Below are positions 24,592 to 34,793 of a stretch of DNA of 64,000 bases, piece after piece; positions within the stretch are counted from its first letter, which is position 1; the number at the start of each line of letters is the position of its first letter. Below the pieces are notes generated by a model. That model made no database searches. It was given only the letters and a program-made list of their open reading frames with translations, and had not been told where the DNA came from. The position numbers were made by a program, and so were the translations under genes. Where the stretch lies: positions 1 through 64,000 of the forward strand of contig NZ_JAQGNT010000029.1 of the NCBI RefSeq assembly GCF_028291725.1, in the 5' to 3' direction. Source of the stretch: Hydrocarboniphaga sp. GTDB taxonomy: Bacteria > Pseudomonadota > Gammaproteobacteria > Nevskiales > Nevskiaceae.

Positions 24592-25629
24592 ATGAGAGAG
24601 CTATCCGTCCCGGTGCGGTTCGTGCGCGCCGTACTCCAAAACGCTCCCAGCTTCAAAATCGATACTGAGGCATTGCTGGAACGCTGCGGTATCGCCCCCC
24701 GCCTGCTGGAGCAAAAGGGCGCCCGTATCTCGATCGAGCGCTTCGCCCAGCTTCAGACTGCCACCATGCTGGCGATGGACGACGAAGGCCTGGGCTACTA
24801 CCGTCGCCCCATTCCGGTCGGCAGCTGGTCGATGATGTGCTACGCCGCGACCAGCTCGCGTTCGCTGCGGACCGCGCTGCAGCGCTATTGCCGATTCTTC
24901 GCCATGCTGGATTTCGGCCTGATGCCGGCCCTGATCGAGAGCGATGGGCTGGCCACGATCCAATTCCTGAAACGGCATTCCGATTGGCTGGAAGTCCCGT
25001 TCGTTAGCGAACGTGCCCTATTCAAATGCCACCGCTTCAGCTGCTGGCTGATCCAGGAACACATCCCGCTGCTCTCTGTCAGGGTGCCCCACAAGCGGGC
25101 CGAGTTCATGGAAGACTACCGGGACATGTTCATGGGCAATCCGGTGGAGTTCGATTGCCCCCACACCGAATTGGCTTTCAGCCAGCGCTATCTCGACAAG
25201 CCCCTGAAAGTCGATGAGCGCTCGCTGCGCAGCTTCCTGCGCAGCCCGACCCTGAGCCTGCTCACGCCTCAGTATGAAACCAGCAGCTGGACCATGCGCG
25301 TGAAGCAGAGGCTCAGTGAAGACCGCAGCCTGAACCTCAGCATGGACGACGTGGCCGGACGGCTGCATATCCACCCCCAATCGCTGCGCCGCCGCCTGTC
25401 GGAGGAAGGCACCTCGTTCAAAACCATCGTGATGGAATTGCATCGCGACACCGCATTGCATCATCTCGGCAAGCGGAACATCAGCATAGAAGAGGTCGCC
25501 TTCCTGTCCGGATTCTCGGAGACCAGCACATTTATCCGGGCTTTCAAGCGGTGGACCGGGCTTACTCCCTATACCTATCGCAAGAACAATCTCGAATCCC
25601 ATCTTGGCGTCAGGGGACAAGTATCGTAG
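24592..25629 (+). CDS. AraC-family transcriptional regulator with N-terminal ligand domain
   Basis: 345 residues. The first 200 or so look like the arabinose-binding-type domain common in AraC regulators of catabolic operons (YYRRPIPVGSWSMMCYAATSSRSLRTALQRYCRF). The C-terminal 100 hold the double helix-turn-helix (LNLSMDDVAGRLHIHPQSLRRRLSEEGTSF; ISIEEVAFLSGFSETSTFIRAFKRWTGLTPYTYR). ATG 24592 follows AGGAGA by about 11 bases. Divergent from the acyl-CoA dehydrogenase operon and 54 bases upstream of the DUF2236 oxygenase, it probably activates one or both. Confidence 0.92.
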   Translation: MRELSVPVRFVRAVLQNAPSFKIDTEALLERCGIAPRLLEQKGARISIERFAQLQTATMLAMDDEGLGYYRRPIPVGSWSMMCYAATSSRSLRTALQRYCRFFAMLDFGLMPALIESDGLATIQFLKRHSDWLEVPFVSERALFKCHRFSCWLIQEHIPLLSVRVPHKRAEFMEDYRDMFMGNPVEFDCPHTELAFSQRYLDKPLKVDERSLRSFLRSPTLSLLTPQYETSSWTMRVKQRLSEDRSLNLSMDDVAGRLHIHPQSLRRRLSEEGTSFKTIVMELHRDTALHHLGKRNISIEEVAFLSGFSETSTFIRAFKRWTGLTPYTYRKNNLESHLGVRGQVS

Positions 25630-25683
25630 TCTGTCACCTCCAAGGCCGGCCCGGTCCGGCCTCATCAGCACTTGGAGAGCAGA

Positions 25684-26994
25684 ATGAACATGCACGTGCA
25701 GATTCGAAAAGCGGGTATCGACGTTCCGCTGGATTTGGCGCCCGGACGTGACCTGGGCCGTACCGTCAACTACGAGCAGGCGGTAGCCCTCTATGGCAAG
25801 GATCTGGTCAACTTCATCACGGACCACCACAAGATCGGCGATGAGATCGGCTACGCCGCCTACAACGCAATGTTGGCTCGCGATGGCAACGTGGCTGCCA
25901 AACAGATGTTCGACCAGGCCCTGGCGAAGGGCATCGGCTCGGTGGAAAACCCACCGCCGGAGATGGTCGACCTGTTCTCCTCGCTGGACAATGTGCCTGA
26001 CTGGGTGGATTGGGACGAGCTGCATCGCGGTAGCGTCGCCTACTGGCGCGCTGGCAACATCGTGGTGATGGCCTTGGCTTACGCGGCCATCGGTGCCGGC
26101 TTCCGGACCTATGGCGGATCCCGGCCCTTGGTGTTGAGCCGACGCCTGATCGAGCGTGACCAGGTTGGGCGCCGACTGATCGAGACCCTGCGTTGGGCAG
26201 CGAACGCATCCAAACCCGGCGGGATGCGCCGCAACGGCGACGGTTTTCGCATGACGATGAACGTGCGGTGGATCCATGGCGCCGTTCGTCATCACCTTTC
26301 CCGCAGCGACAAGTGGGACTGGCAGGATTGGGGCATGGTCGTCGCCAACAGCGACTCGGTTTACACAATGGGTTGCCTGTTCTGCGAAGCGGTAGTAGAT
26401 GCGCTGGCCAAGGCGGGCATCAAGCTCAGCACGCGCGAGATCGATGATGTGACGGCGCTCTGGCGTTACATCGGCCATGTGATGGGCATTCCCGAGGACA
26501 TCAATTTCCATGACTGGCAAGATCTGCGTCGCAAGTCCGAAGTGATCCGCCTCATCGAACACCCAGCCGACGATGGCTGCCGGATGCTGATGGCCTCGCT
26601 CAAGGACTACATGTGCGAAGAGGAGATCGAGGGCTACGACGTGCTGCCGCGATTCATCGCCAAGCGTCTCTCGGTCGAGCAAAAGAAGACCCTGACCTAC
26701 GGCCTCATGCGCTCCTGGGCCGGCGATGAAATTTGCGAGCAGCTCGCCATTCCCGACAACAAGCTGCGCTACCTGTTGCCGACCCTGCGTCCGTTCATCA
26801 TGGCGCACGACAAGATCAGCCGCTTGCTGCCTCACGACGATGAGGCCAAGGCAATCCGGTCGATCGAAGCCTTTGGAGTCGCGACCAAACTGAACGACGG
26901 TGAAACCGAGGTCGCGGATGCGGACGATGTCGTGCGCGGCATGAAGAAATTCAGCGGAAGAGCACACGAAATTTTGGGAAGCAAGCCGCACTGA
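25684..26994 (+). CDS. DUF2236 (MpaB/Lcp-type) putative heme oxygenase
   Basis: 436 residues, no signal peptide or transmembrane segment. The segment from Arg163-Arg164 through Thr168 (RRLIET) to NVRWIHGAVRHHL with His198 matches the DUF2236 core, in which an Arg, a Thr and an axial heme His are conserved in the rubber oxygenase Lcp. Relatives cleave isoprenoid C=C bonds (Lcp on polyisoprene, fungal MpaB on a farnesyl side chain). Lcp is exported; this protein seems cytoplasmic, so a small imported substrate is more likely than rubber. ATG 25684 has TTGGAGA upstream. Function and heme content are inferred from the family. Confidence 0.82.
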   Translation: MNMHVQIRKAGIDVPLDLAPGRDLGRTVNYEQAVALYGKDLVNFITDHHKIGDEIGYAAYNAMLARDGNVAAKQMFDQALAKGIGSVENPPPEMVDLFSSLDNVPDWVDWDELHRGSVAYWRAGNIVVMALAYAAIGAGFRTYGGSRPLVLSRRLIERDQVGRRLIETLRWAANASKPGGMRRNGDGFRMTMNVRWIHGAVRHHLSRSDKWDWQDWGMVVANSDSVYTMGCLFCEAVVDALAKAGIKLSTREIDDVTALWRYIGHVMGIPEDINFHDWQDLRRKSEVIRLIEHPADDGCRMLMASLKDYMCEEEIEGYDVLPRFIAKRLSVEQKKTLTYGLMRSWAGDEICEQLAIPDNKLRYLLPTLRPFIMAHDKISRLLPHDDEAKAIRSIEAFGVATKLNDGETEVADADDVVRGMKKFSGRAHEILGSKPH

Positions 26995-27024
26995 AAGCCG
27001 GGACGCGCACCGGGCAGGCCCTTA

Positions 27025-27183
27025 GTGCCTCGGTTCCCAAGTACGATCACGAATCCGCGACGGATTTTCGCGCCTGGCGGCGTTGCGACTCCTCGCCATA
27101 GCGGGGCTATGCCTCGTCGTCGCGCCTTGCCAGTCGCAAAACTCCGCGTGCGCCTTCGTGATCGTACTTGGGAACCGAGGCAC
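27025..27183. repeat. 159-base palindromic element with 28-29-base terminal inverted repeats (MITE-like)
   Basis: GTGCCTCGGTTCCCAAGTAC and the following GATCACGA at the left are repeated exactly, inverted, at the right end (27156-27183). TTA flanks both sides (27022-27024 and 27184-27186), as a target duplication could, and a 10-base outer inverted pair CGGGCAGGCC/GGCCTGCCCG lies beyond. The interior has no reading frame of its own but contains further complementary stretches. It sits between the DUF2236 and TetR genes. Confidence 0.85.
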
Positions 27184-27227
27184 TTAGAATAGAGGCCTGC
27201 CCGAAGCCTTCAGCACGAGAGAATCTG

Positions 27228-27818
27228 GTGAGCCTGCCGGAAGTCGAAACCTTACCCATGCGGGAAAGAATCCTGCAAGCGGCGCCCGCCGTGATCCACC
27301 GCTTCACCCTGGCGCGGTTTGGCATGGAAGACGTCGCCAAGGCCGTCGGGATCGCTCGACAGACGATCTACAAGCACTTCCCGAACAAGGACGCGCTGTT
27401 GATCGCGATCTATGTTCGGCAAATGCGGGAGCGCCAGGTGCCGGCGATGGCTGAAGCGATCGCGAAGCCGCCTTCAGCGAAAAATCTGCTTGGCCTTTTC
27501 ATGGTGGAGCTGGGGCAGGCCATGCTGTTTCCGCTGTTCGAGGAAACGCTAGACCCCAAGACAGCGCCACTCATGGCTGAACTTTGTCTCAACTCGCCCG
27601 AGCTGATGTCGGTGCGGGAGGAGATCTGGCTGCCGATTCTCGATCGATATGTTCAGCGCGGGATCGTCCGTCCGGATTTAAACCGCCGCGCTGCCATTCG
27701 CTGGATCACGTACCAACAGTTCTGGTTTCTGACCCATCCGACGGTTCTAAGCGACTCAATCTCCGAGATAGAAATATACGTGCGTGACTTCGTGATCCGC
27801 TCGCTTTTGAAGGCCTGA
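27228..27818 (+). CDS. TetR-family transcriptional regulator
   Basis: About 196 residues from GTG 27228 (GAGAGAA upstream); ATG 27258 is an alternative. An earlier open start at 27168 lies inside the palindromic element and is unlikely. The N-terminal helix-turn-helix is clear: ERILQAAPAVIHRF, then GMEDVAKAVGIARQTIYKHFPNKDALL. The C-terminal ligand domain is not specific. It follows the DUF2236 oxygenase and ends the catabolic island, so it may be a repressor sensing an intermediate of that pathway; no operator is proven. Confidence 0.88.
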   Translation: MSLPEVETLPMRERILQAAPAVIHRFTLARFGMEDVAKAVGIARQTIYKHFPNKDALLIAIYVRQMRERQVPAMAEAIAKPPSAKNLLGLFMVELGQAMLFPLFEETLDPKTAPLMAELCLNSPELMSVREEIWLPILDRYVQRGIVRPDLNRRAAIRWITYQQFWFLTHPTVLSDSISEIEIYVRDFVIRSLLKA

Positions 27819-27845
27819 GCGCTTCGCGGGAGCGGCCGACCTTAG

Positions 27846-29129
27846 TCATCGCTGGATTCCTGTGGCACCCCCTGCAGCCGACAGGCGCTGAAGGAAACGC
27901 TCAACTTCTTCCCGCTGAAGCCCGTAAACGACGGCTTGTCCTGGATGAAGATCCTGGACCAATTGCTGCAGGTGTTGCTTCAGGGGAGCATGATCTTCCG
28001 CGGGAACGGTGCCAGGCAGCTCCGGGTCTAGACTCACCTCGCCCCGCACGAGCCGCTTGATGTAGTTAGTTCCGAACGCCCGGTATTTCAGTTCGAAGCC
28101 CTTTTGCTCCGCCGACCTGCCCTTTGGCACGGCCAGCAGCCGATAACTCTCGGCCGACTCGATGTATCCGCTGACGAAAGCGGAAGAGATGATCTCTGTA
28201 AAACCCAACTCGTAGTAGGCAAGCAGGCCGCGCGTATAGTTGGCAGCATCCACAGTAATAAAGGACAGCGGCGACAGAGAAGCCTTGATGAGAGGGAGGT
28301 TAGCCATCAGGCGGCCCGTCCGCTTGTTGCAGTCGGCGAACGGCTGCAGATACGCGATTCCCACCATCAACATGAGCGATTGATTGAAGGGATCGGTCTC
28401 ATGTGCCACATGCTCCAACATCTCCTCAAGGACTTCTTCGAGTTGGAATCGGTTATCCAACGGCTGGTAGGTGCTGCTTGTAATCGATACACCGCGCTCG
28501 CGGACTTGGCCTTCGTCCCGCCTTTGAGCGAGCAAACCGTTGGAAACTAAGGCGTGCACGTCCAGAATGGTCTTCTTATCAATCTGGACGTCGTCGATGT
28601 GGTCGAGCAGGTACCGGATAGCGTCGCGATGGTTAAGGATCATCCGCGCTTCTTCGGCTGATTTGCCTGCGGCTTGCTGCCCGTACTCAAGCAGCGCTTG
28701 AGTCTCGATCAAATCGTAAGTGTTGCCTTCCAGCCGCGAGGATGCGAACGAAATCTCAATCATGAGTCGTTCCCTGACCGCTCGAGCGGTTTCTTCAGCC
28801 GTTTGGGCCGGTCGCGGCATCGCGTTGCGCATCCGCTGCAGCTGCTCGGCTCGAAATCGGGGGAGTGCAGCCACCGCCCGCTCGCGGTCAAACGGAGCGG
28901 GAGTTCGGCGAGTGACGGGCTTGTCGAAAAAGCCCTTCAAGTCGGATGCGTAGTGCTGGGTGATCGGCCCACGACGAACGGATACGACGCTTCCCTGATC
29001 CGCCAGATCTCGGAGCCAGCGATTAAGCGTGGTGCGAGACAAACTGGGAAACACGCCCTCTATGTCTCGAGGACCCGCACCGGGATGATCTTGAATCCAC
29101 GCGAGGATTGCGGCCGAGCCGGCGGACAT
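27846..29129 (-). CDS. Fic-domain protein with N-terminal winged helix and H-to-Q catalytic motif
   Basis: 427 residues. The N-terminal 60 residues resemble a winged helix-turn-helix (GPRDIEGVFPSLSRTTLNRWLRDL). An inhibitory motif of the [ST]xxxE[GN] type appears as S130-SRL-E134-G135, so it would be an autoinhibited class. The Fic core motif, normally HPFx[DE]GN[GK]RxxR, reads Q262-PFADCNKRTGR-273: the catalytic histidine is glutamine and the first glycine is cysteine, while the phosphate-binding Asn/Lys/Arg are kept. I recall a Fic subfamily with QPF, so this may be a natural variant. AMP transfer by the usual mechanism is doubtful. It is monocistronic and AT-rich upstream. Confidence 0.9.
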   Translation of the reverse strand: MSAGSAAILAWIQDHPGAGPRDIEGVFPSLSRTTLNRWLRDLADQGSVVSVRRGPITQHYASDLKGFFDKPVTRRTPAPFDRERAVAALPRFRAEQLQRMRNAMPRPAQTAEETARAVRERLMIEISFASSRLEGNTYDLIETQALLEYGQQAAGKSAEEARMILNHRDAIRYLLDHIDDVQIDKKTILDVHALVSNGLLAQRRDEGQVRERGVSITSSTYQPLDNRFQLEEVLEEMLEHVAHETDPFNQSLMLMVGIAYLQPFADCNKRTGRLMANLPLIKASLSPLSFITVDAANYTRGLLAYYELGFTEIISSAFVSGYIESAESYRLLAVPKGRSAEQKGFELKYRAFGTNYIKRLVRGEVSLDPELPGTVPAEDHAPLKQHLQQLVQDLHPGQAVVYGLQREEVERFLQRLSAAGGATGIQR

Positions 29130-29320
29130 GGTCAGTTGCTTTCCAGTTAAAATGGTTTAAAAACAATTATTTATCCAAATTCTATGCTCAGATAGCGCCC
29201 TAATGGTCAGCTTTTTGGTCAGCTCACCATCGGATTATGAACTTGGATCTCAGGGTATGCGCAACCCGATCAGGGCAATCTCCTTTTTCTCTGACGATTA
29301 GCTCAGGCCAGCGACAGCAA

Positions 29321-30319
29321 TTACTGAGGCGCCTTCTTTCGAGGCTTTTTCGGCATAGGTTTCGCGGCACTTTTTACATGCGCCGCAAGCTGCAGATCGG
29401 CATAGCTGTCGCGCAGATAGCGCTGGGTTTCCTCGATCAGAAATTTGCGGAACGCGGTCGCGGCCGGCGACAGCGGCCGGCGGCGCAGATGGACCACGTG
29501 CCAGCTGCGCTGCAGCGGCAGGCCGACCACGTCCAGGCAGGCGATCTCGCCGCTGCGCAGTTCCAGCGACAATGTGTGCAGCGACAGCACGCTCAGGCCC
29601 AGGCCGGCCATCACCGCCTGCTTGACGGTTTCGTTGCTGCCCAGCGACAGGATCTTGCGCGGCTTGAACAGATGCGCGCGGAATAGTTCCTCCATCACGC
29701 CGCGGGTGCCCGAGCCGCTTTCACGCTGCAGGAAAGTCTCGCCGCGCAGGCGTTGCAAGTCGATTTTCTGCTGACCGCACAAGGCATGCTTCGGCGGCGC
29801 GACGATCACGTGCGGGTTGTTCGCCAGCGGCTCTGCGACGGTTTCGAGTTCGCCCGGCGGCCGCCCCATCACCGCCAGATCGGTCTGGTTTTCTTTCAGC
29901 AGGCTCACCAGCGCTTCGCGATTGCCGACGACGAAGCGCACCTCGATGCCCGGATGCCGCTGGCTGAAAGCGGCCAGCAGGCGCGGCGCGAAATTGTTGG
30001 CGGTGCTGACCAGGCCGACCGTGATGCTGCCGTCGGTGAGGCCTTTCAAGGCCAGCAGCGACTGCTCGGTGTCGTGCAACTCGCCGAGGATGCGCGAGGC
30101 GTGTTCGAACAATTTCCGGCCCGCCTCGGTCAGCGCCTTGCGCCGCCCGGCTTTCTCGAACAGCACCAGGCCCACCGCGTCCTCGAGCTGGCGGATCTGC
30201 ATCGAAATCGCCGGCTGGCTCAGCGACAGCGTCTCCGCCACCGCCGAGAAACTGAGCTGGCGCGCGGCCTCGCAGAACACCTCCAGCTGCCTCAGCGTGA
30301 TCCGTCGTGTGAGTTTCAT
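29321..30319 (-). CDS. cbbR: LysR-family regulator of Calvin cycle genes
   Basis: 332 residues. N-terminal helix-turn-helix ITLRQLEVFCEAARQLSFSAVAETLSLSQPAISMQIRQLE is the standard LysR form; the rest is a periplasmic-binding-like effector domain (LVSTANNFAPRLLAAFSQRHPGIEV). ATG 30319 fits the conserved MKLTRRITLRQLEVF start of CbbR proteins; a GTG 8 codons earlier is possible. It is divergent from cbbL with 107 bases between, the classical cbbR position. It is expected to activate the cbb operon in response to metabolites such as NADPH or RuBP-related compounds. Confidence 0.93.
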   Translation of the reverse strand: MKLTRRITLRQLEVFCEAARQLSFSAVAETLSLSQPAISMQIRQLEDAVGLVLFEKAGRRKALTEAGRKLFEHASRILGELHDTEQSLLALKGLTDGSITVGLVSTANNFAPRLLAAFSQRHPGIEVRFVVGNREALVSLLKENQTDLAVMGRPPGELETVAEPLANNPHVIVAPPKHALCGQQKIDLQRLRGETFLQRESGSGTRGVMEELFRAHLFKPRKILSLGSNETVKQAVMAGLGLSVLSLHTLSLELRSGEIACLDVVGLPLQRSWHVVHLRRRPLSPAATAFRKFLIEETQRYLRDSYADLQLAAHVKSAAKPMPKKPRKKAPQ

Positions 30320-30332
30320 GGCCTGCAAACCA

Positions 30333-31914
<1,582 letters not shown>

Positions 31915-31939
31915 TCCAGACGCGATTCAGGAGATTGAA

Positions 31940-32356
31940 ATGAGAGTGACCCAAGGTACGTTTTCCTTCCTGCCCGAGCTGAGCGATCAGGAAATCCACG
32001 CGCAGTGCGAATACGCGATCCGCCGCGGCTGGGCGCTCGCGGTGGAGTACACCGACGATCCGCATCCGCGCAATTCCTACTGGGAAATGTGGGGCCTGCC
32101 GATGTTCGATCTGAAGGACGGCGCTGGCGCGCTGCTGGAGATCAACGACTGCCGCAAGACCTTCCCCAGCCACTACATCAAGGTCAACGCCTTCGATGCC
32201 ACGCAGGGCTTCGAGACCGTGCGCATGTCGTTCATCGTCAACCGTCCGCCGGAGGAGCCCGGCTTCATGCTGCGGCGCCAGGAGGGCGCGGGCCGCACGA
32301 TCCGCTACACCACGCACGCCTACGCCACCAACAAGCCTGCGGGCGAGCGGTATTAG
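31940..32356 (+). CDS. cbbS: RubisCO small subunit (red type)
   Basis: 138 residues. [57 protein letters not shown] is the red-type small subunit start, and the C-terminal extension ([20 protein letters not shown]), absent from green-type subunits, is present. In red-type enzymes this extension forms a beta-barrel around the central pore and aids assembly. CAGGAG precedes the ATG. It makes the L8S8 holoenzyme with cbbL. Confidence 0.98.
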   Translation: MRVTQGTFSFLPELSDQEIHAQCEYAIRRGWALAVEYTDDPHPRNSYWEMWGLPMFDLKDGAGALLEINDCRKTFPSHYIKVNAFDATQGFETVRMSFIVNRPPEEPGFMLRRQEGAGRTIRYTTHAYATNKPAGERY

Positions 32357-32385
32357 TGGACCGCAGCCGAACACCAGCTGCACCG

Positions 32386-32452
32386 GTAGGAGCGGGTCAT
32401 ACCCGCGACTGCGCCGTTCAAGGCCTGAGTCGCGGGTATGACCCGCTCCTAC
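32386..32452. repeat. REP family B inverted pair
   Basis: GTAGGAGCGGGTCATACCCG faces its inverted copy CGGGTATGACCCGCTCCTAC, with the inner complementary GCGACT/AGTCGC. It lies between cbbS and cbbX; related copies occur at 37.8 and 57.2 kb. Confidence 0.9.
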
Positions 32453-32505
32453 AGCGGCGGCGGCAGCCATAACCGCTTTCAACCACCACAGGCCACTGGA
32501 ACATC

Positions 32506-33513
32506 ATGAGCGCAATCGCAATTGACAAGCCGCCGCAGGCGTCGCCACCCGCGGCGGCGCCGGGCCTGCACGCGCTCTACCAGCAGAGCGGCATCGCCGA
32601 GGTGCTGGGTCAGCTCGACCGCGAGCTGATCGGGCTGGCGCCGGTGAAAGGGCGCATCCGCGAGGTCGCGGCCTACCTGATCGTCGACAAGGCGCGGCGC
32701 GCGCAGGGGCTGACATCGGGCCCACCGAGCCTGCACATGTGCTTCACCGGCAACCCCGGCACCGGCAAGACCACGGTGGCACAGCGCATGGCGGACATCC
32801 TTCACCGGCTCGGCTACATCCGCAAGAACCACCTGGTGTCGGTGACGCGCGACGATCTGGTCGGCCAGTACATCGGCCATACCGCGCCCAAGACCCGCGA
32901 CGTGCTCAAGCGTGCGATGGGCGGCGTGCTGTTCATCGACGAGGCCTACTACCTGTACCGGCCCGAGAACGAGCGCGACTACGGCCAGGAGGCAATCGAG
33001 ATCCTGCTGCAGGTGATGGAGAACCAGCGCGACGACCTGGTCGTGATCCTGGCCGGATACCAGGCGCGCATGGACGTGTTCTTCCAGAGCAACCCGGGCA
33101 TGGCCTCGCGCGTCGCGCATCACATCGGCTTTCCGGACTACACCGCCGAGGAGCTGCTGCAGATCGCGCGGCTGATGCTGACGCGCATGGACTACCGCCT
33201 CGACGACGAGGCGCTGAGCGCGATGCGTGACTACATCGAGCACCGGCTGCGCCGGCCGCATTTTGCCAATGCGCGCTCGATCCGCAACGCGCTCGACCGC
33301 GCGCGGCTGCGCCAGGCGCAGCGCCTGTTCCAGAACGCGATGCAGGCACCCGATCGCCGCGACGAACCCGAGCTGGACGCGCTGATGCGGATCAGCGCCG
33401 CCGACATCCGCGCCAGCCGCCTATTCCAGCCGGACAACCGGCCGGACAAAGATCCGGCGCAGATCGTAGTGGCGCCACAAGTAGCGCCGCGAGCACCGAC
33501 GTCGAACCGCTGA
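32506..33513 (+). CDS. cbbX: Red-type RubisCO activase, AAA+ protein
   Basis: 335 residues; a hexameric AAA+ motor that removes inhibitory sugar phosphates from red-type RubisCO by pulling the large-subunit C-terminus. Walker [12 protein letters not shown], pore loop [11 protein letters not shown], Walker [13 protein letters not shown] and sensor region [21 protein letters not shown] are intact. About 20 extra residues at each end vary among species. It matches the red-type RubisCO just upstream. Confidence 0.97.
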   Translation: MSAIAIDKPPQASPPAAAPGLHALYQQSGIAEVLGQLDRELIGLAPVKGRIREVAAYLIVDKARRAQGLTSGPPSLHMCFTGNPGTGKTTVAQRMADILHRLGYIRKNHLVSVTRDDLVGQYIGHTAPKTRDVLKRAMGGVLFIDEAYYLYRPENERDYGQEAIEILLQVMENQRDDLVVILAGYQARMDVFFQSNPGMASRVAHHIGFPDYTAEELLQIARLMLTRMDYRLDDEALSAMRDYIEHRLRRPHFANARSIRNALDRARLRQAQRLFQNAMQAPDRRDEPELDALMRISAADIRASRLFQPDNRPDKDPAQIVVAPQVAPRAPTSNR

Positions 33514-33556
33514 AAAAAGTGCTGCATCCCTGCTGCGTGCCGGAGGAGAAACGGAC

Positions 33557-34633
33557 ATGCTTTACGGAAGAACCACACTGTCGAAGTTCCTGATCCAGCA
33601 GCAGCGCGCGGATAAATCCGCCGGCGATCTGTCGGCGCTGTTGATCGACGTCGCCGCCGCGATCAAAGGCATTTCGGCGATGGTTTCAAAAGGTGCACTC
33701 GGCGAGCACCAGGGCACACTGGAGACGCAGAACGTCCAGGGCGAAACCCAGAAAAAGCTCGACGTCGTCACCAACGACATCATGCTGCGCCAGTGCGAAT
33801 GGGGCGGCCTGCTTGCCGGCATGGTGTCGGAGGAACTCGACCAGCCCTTTGTGATTCCGGGCGGCTACTCGCGCGGCCCCTACCTGCTGTGCTTCGATCC
33901 GCTGGACGGCTCGTCGAACATCGATGTCAACGTCGCCGTCGGCACGATCTTCTCGGTGCTGAAACACGCCGAGCGCAAGCCGCCACAGACCGCGGCCTAC
34001 CTGCAGCCCGGCGACCGCCAGGTGGCCGCCGGCTATGCGATTTACGGGCCGGCGACGATGCTGGTGATCAGCGTCGGCCGCGGTACTCACGGCTTCACGC
34101 TGGATCGCGAAACCGGCAACTTCGTGCTGACGCATCCCGATCTGACGATCCCGGCCGACACCGGCGAGTTCGCGATCAACGTCTCCAACGAGCGCTTCTG
34201 GGAGCCACCGATCACGCGCTACGTCGGCGAGTGCAAGGCCGGCCGCAGCGGCATCCGCGAGCGCGATTTCAACATGCGCTGGATTGCCTCGATGGTCGCC
34301 GAGGTGCATCGCATCCTGATGCGCGGCGGCGTCTTCATGTACCCGCGCGACACCAAGGACCCGTCCAAGCCCGGGCGCCTGCGCCTGCTCTACGAGGCCA
34401 ACCCGATGGCGATGCTGATCGAGCAGGCCGGCGGCTGCGCCAGCACCGGCCGCGGCCGCATCTGCGAAGTCGCGCCGACGGACATCCACCAGCGCACACC
34501 GGTGGTGCTCGGATCGCGCAACGAGGTCGAGCGCATCGAGCGCTATCACCGCGAATACGAAAGCGGCGCGGACCGGCCCTTCGTCTCGCCGCTGTTCAAT
34601 GAGCGCTCGCTTTATCGATCGGAGGTGACGTGA
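33557..34633 (+). CDS. cbbF: Fructose-1,6-bisphosphatase class 1
   Basis: 358 residues; hydrolyses fructose-1,6-bisphosphate (and possibly sedoheptulose-1,7-bisphosphate) for RuBP regeneration. Metal-binding signatures [30 protein letters not shown] and the C-terminal [22 protein letters not shown] are intact. GGAGGAG precedes ATG 33557. It follows cbbX by 43 bases and precedes the phosphoribulokinase gene after a repeat of about 100 bases. Confidence 0.97.
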   Translation: MLYGRTTLSKFLIQQQRADKSAGDLSALLIDVAAAIKGISAMVSKGALGEHQGTLETQNVQGETQKKLDVVTNDIMLRQCEWGGLLAGMVSEELDQPFVIPGGYSRGPYLLCFDPLDGSSNIDVNVAVGTIFSVLKHAERKPPQTAAYLQPGDRQVAAGYAIYGPATMLVISVGRGTHGFTLDRETGNFVLTHPDLTIPADTGEFAINVSNERFWEPPITRYVGECKAGRSGIRERDFNMRWIASMVAEVHRILMRGGVFMYPRDTKDPSKPGRLRLLYEANPMAMLIEQAGGCASTGRGRICEVAPTDIHQRTPVVLGSRNEVERIERYHREYESGADRPFVSPLFNERSLYRSEVT

Positions 34634-34671
34634 TGCAGCGTCTGCATCTGCGCTGTTCTCCTTCGGAACTT

Positions 34672-34772
34672 CTCCCTCCCCCGCCTGCGGGGGAGGGTTG
34701 GGGTGGGGGCGGAAGTCGCGGCGCTACCGTCTCGCCCCCATCCCAACCTTCCCCCGCAAGCGGGGGAAGGAG
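34672..34772. repeat. REP family E inverted pair (CCCCCGC-GCGGGGG)
   Basis: Two hairpins, CTCCCTCCCCCGC-ctGCGGGGGAGGG and TTCCCCCGCaagCGGGGGAAGG, flank complementary TTGGGGTGGGGGCG / CGCCCCCATCCCAA. It lies between cbbF and cbbP. A related element lies between mxaK and mxaL, and a single hairpin lies upstream of fdhD. Confidence 0.85.
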
Positions 34773-34793
34773 ACCAGATCCAAGGAGTACCCC

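Noticed and set aside
25018-26991. Minus-strand open frame of 657 codons opposite the AraC and DUF2236 genes
   Set aside because: It spans two real genes of the opposite strand and their gap and carries no protein motif.
25684-26994. Secreted rubber-degrading Lcp
   Set aside because: The protein has no Sec or Tat signal, so attack on extracellular rubber is unlikely; only family-level oxygenase function is kept.
27168-27227. Earlier start of the TetR gene inside the palindromic element
   Set aside because: The TTG lies in the terminal inverted repeat without a ribosome-binding site; GTG 27228 has one and precedes the conserved helix-turn-helix at the usual distance.
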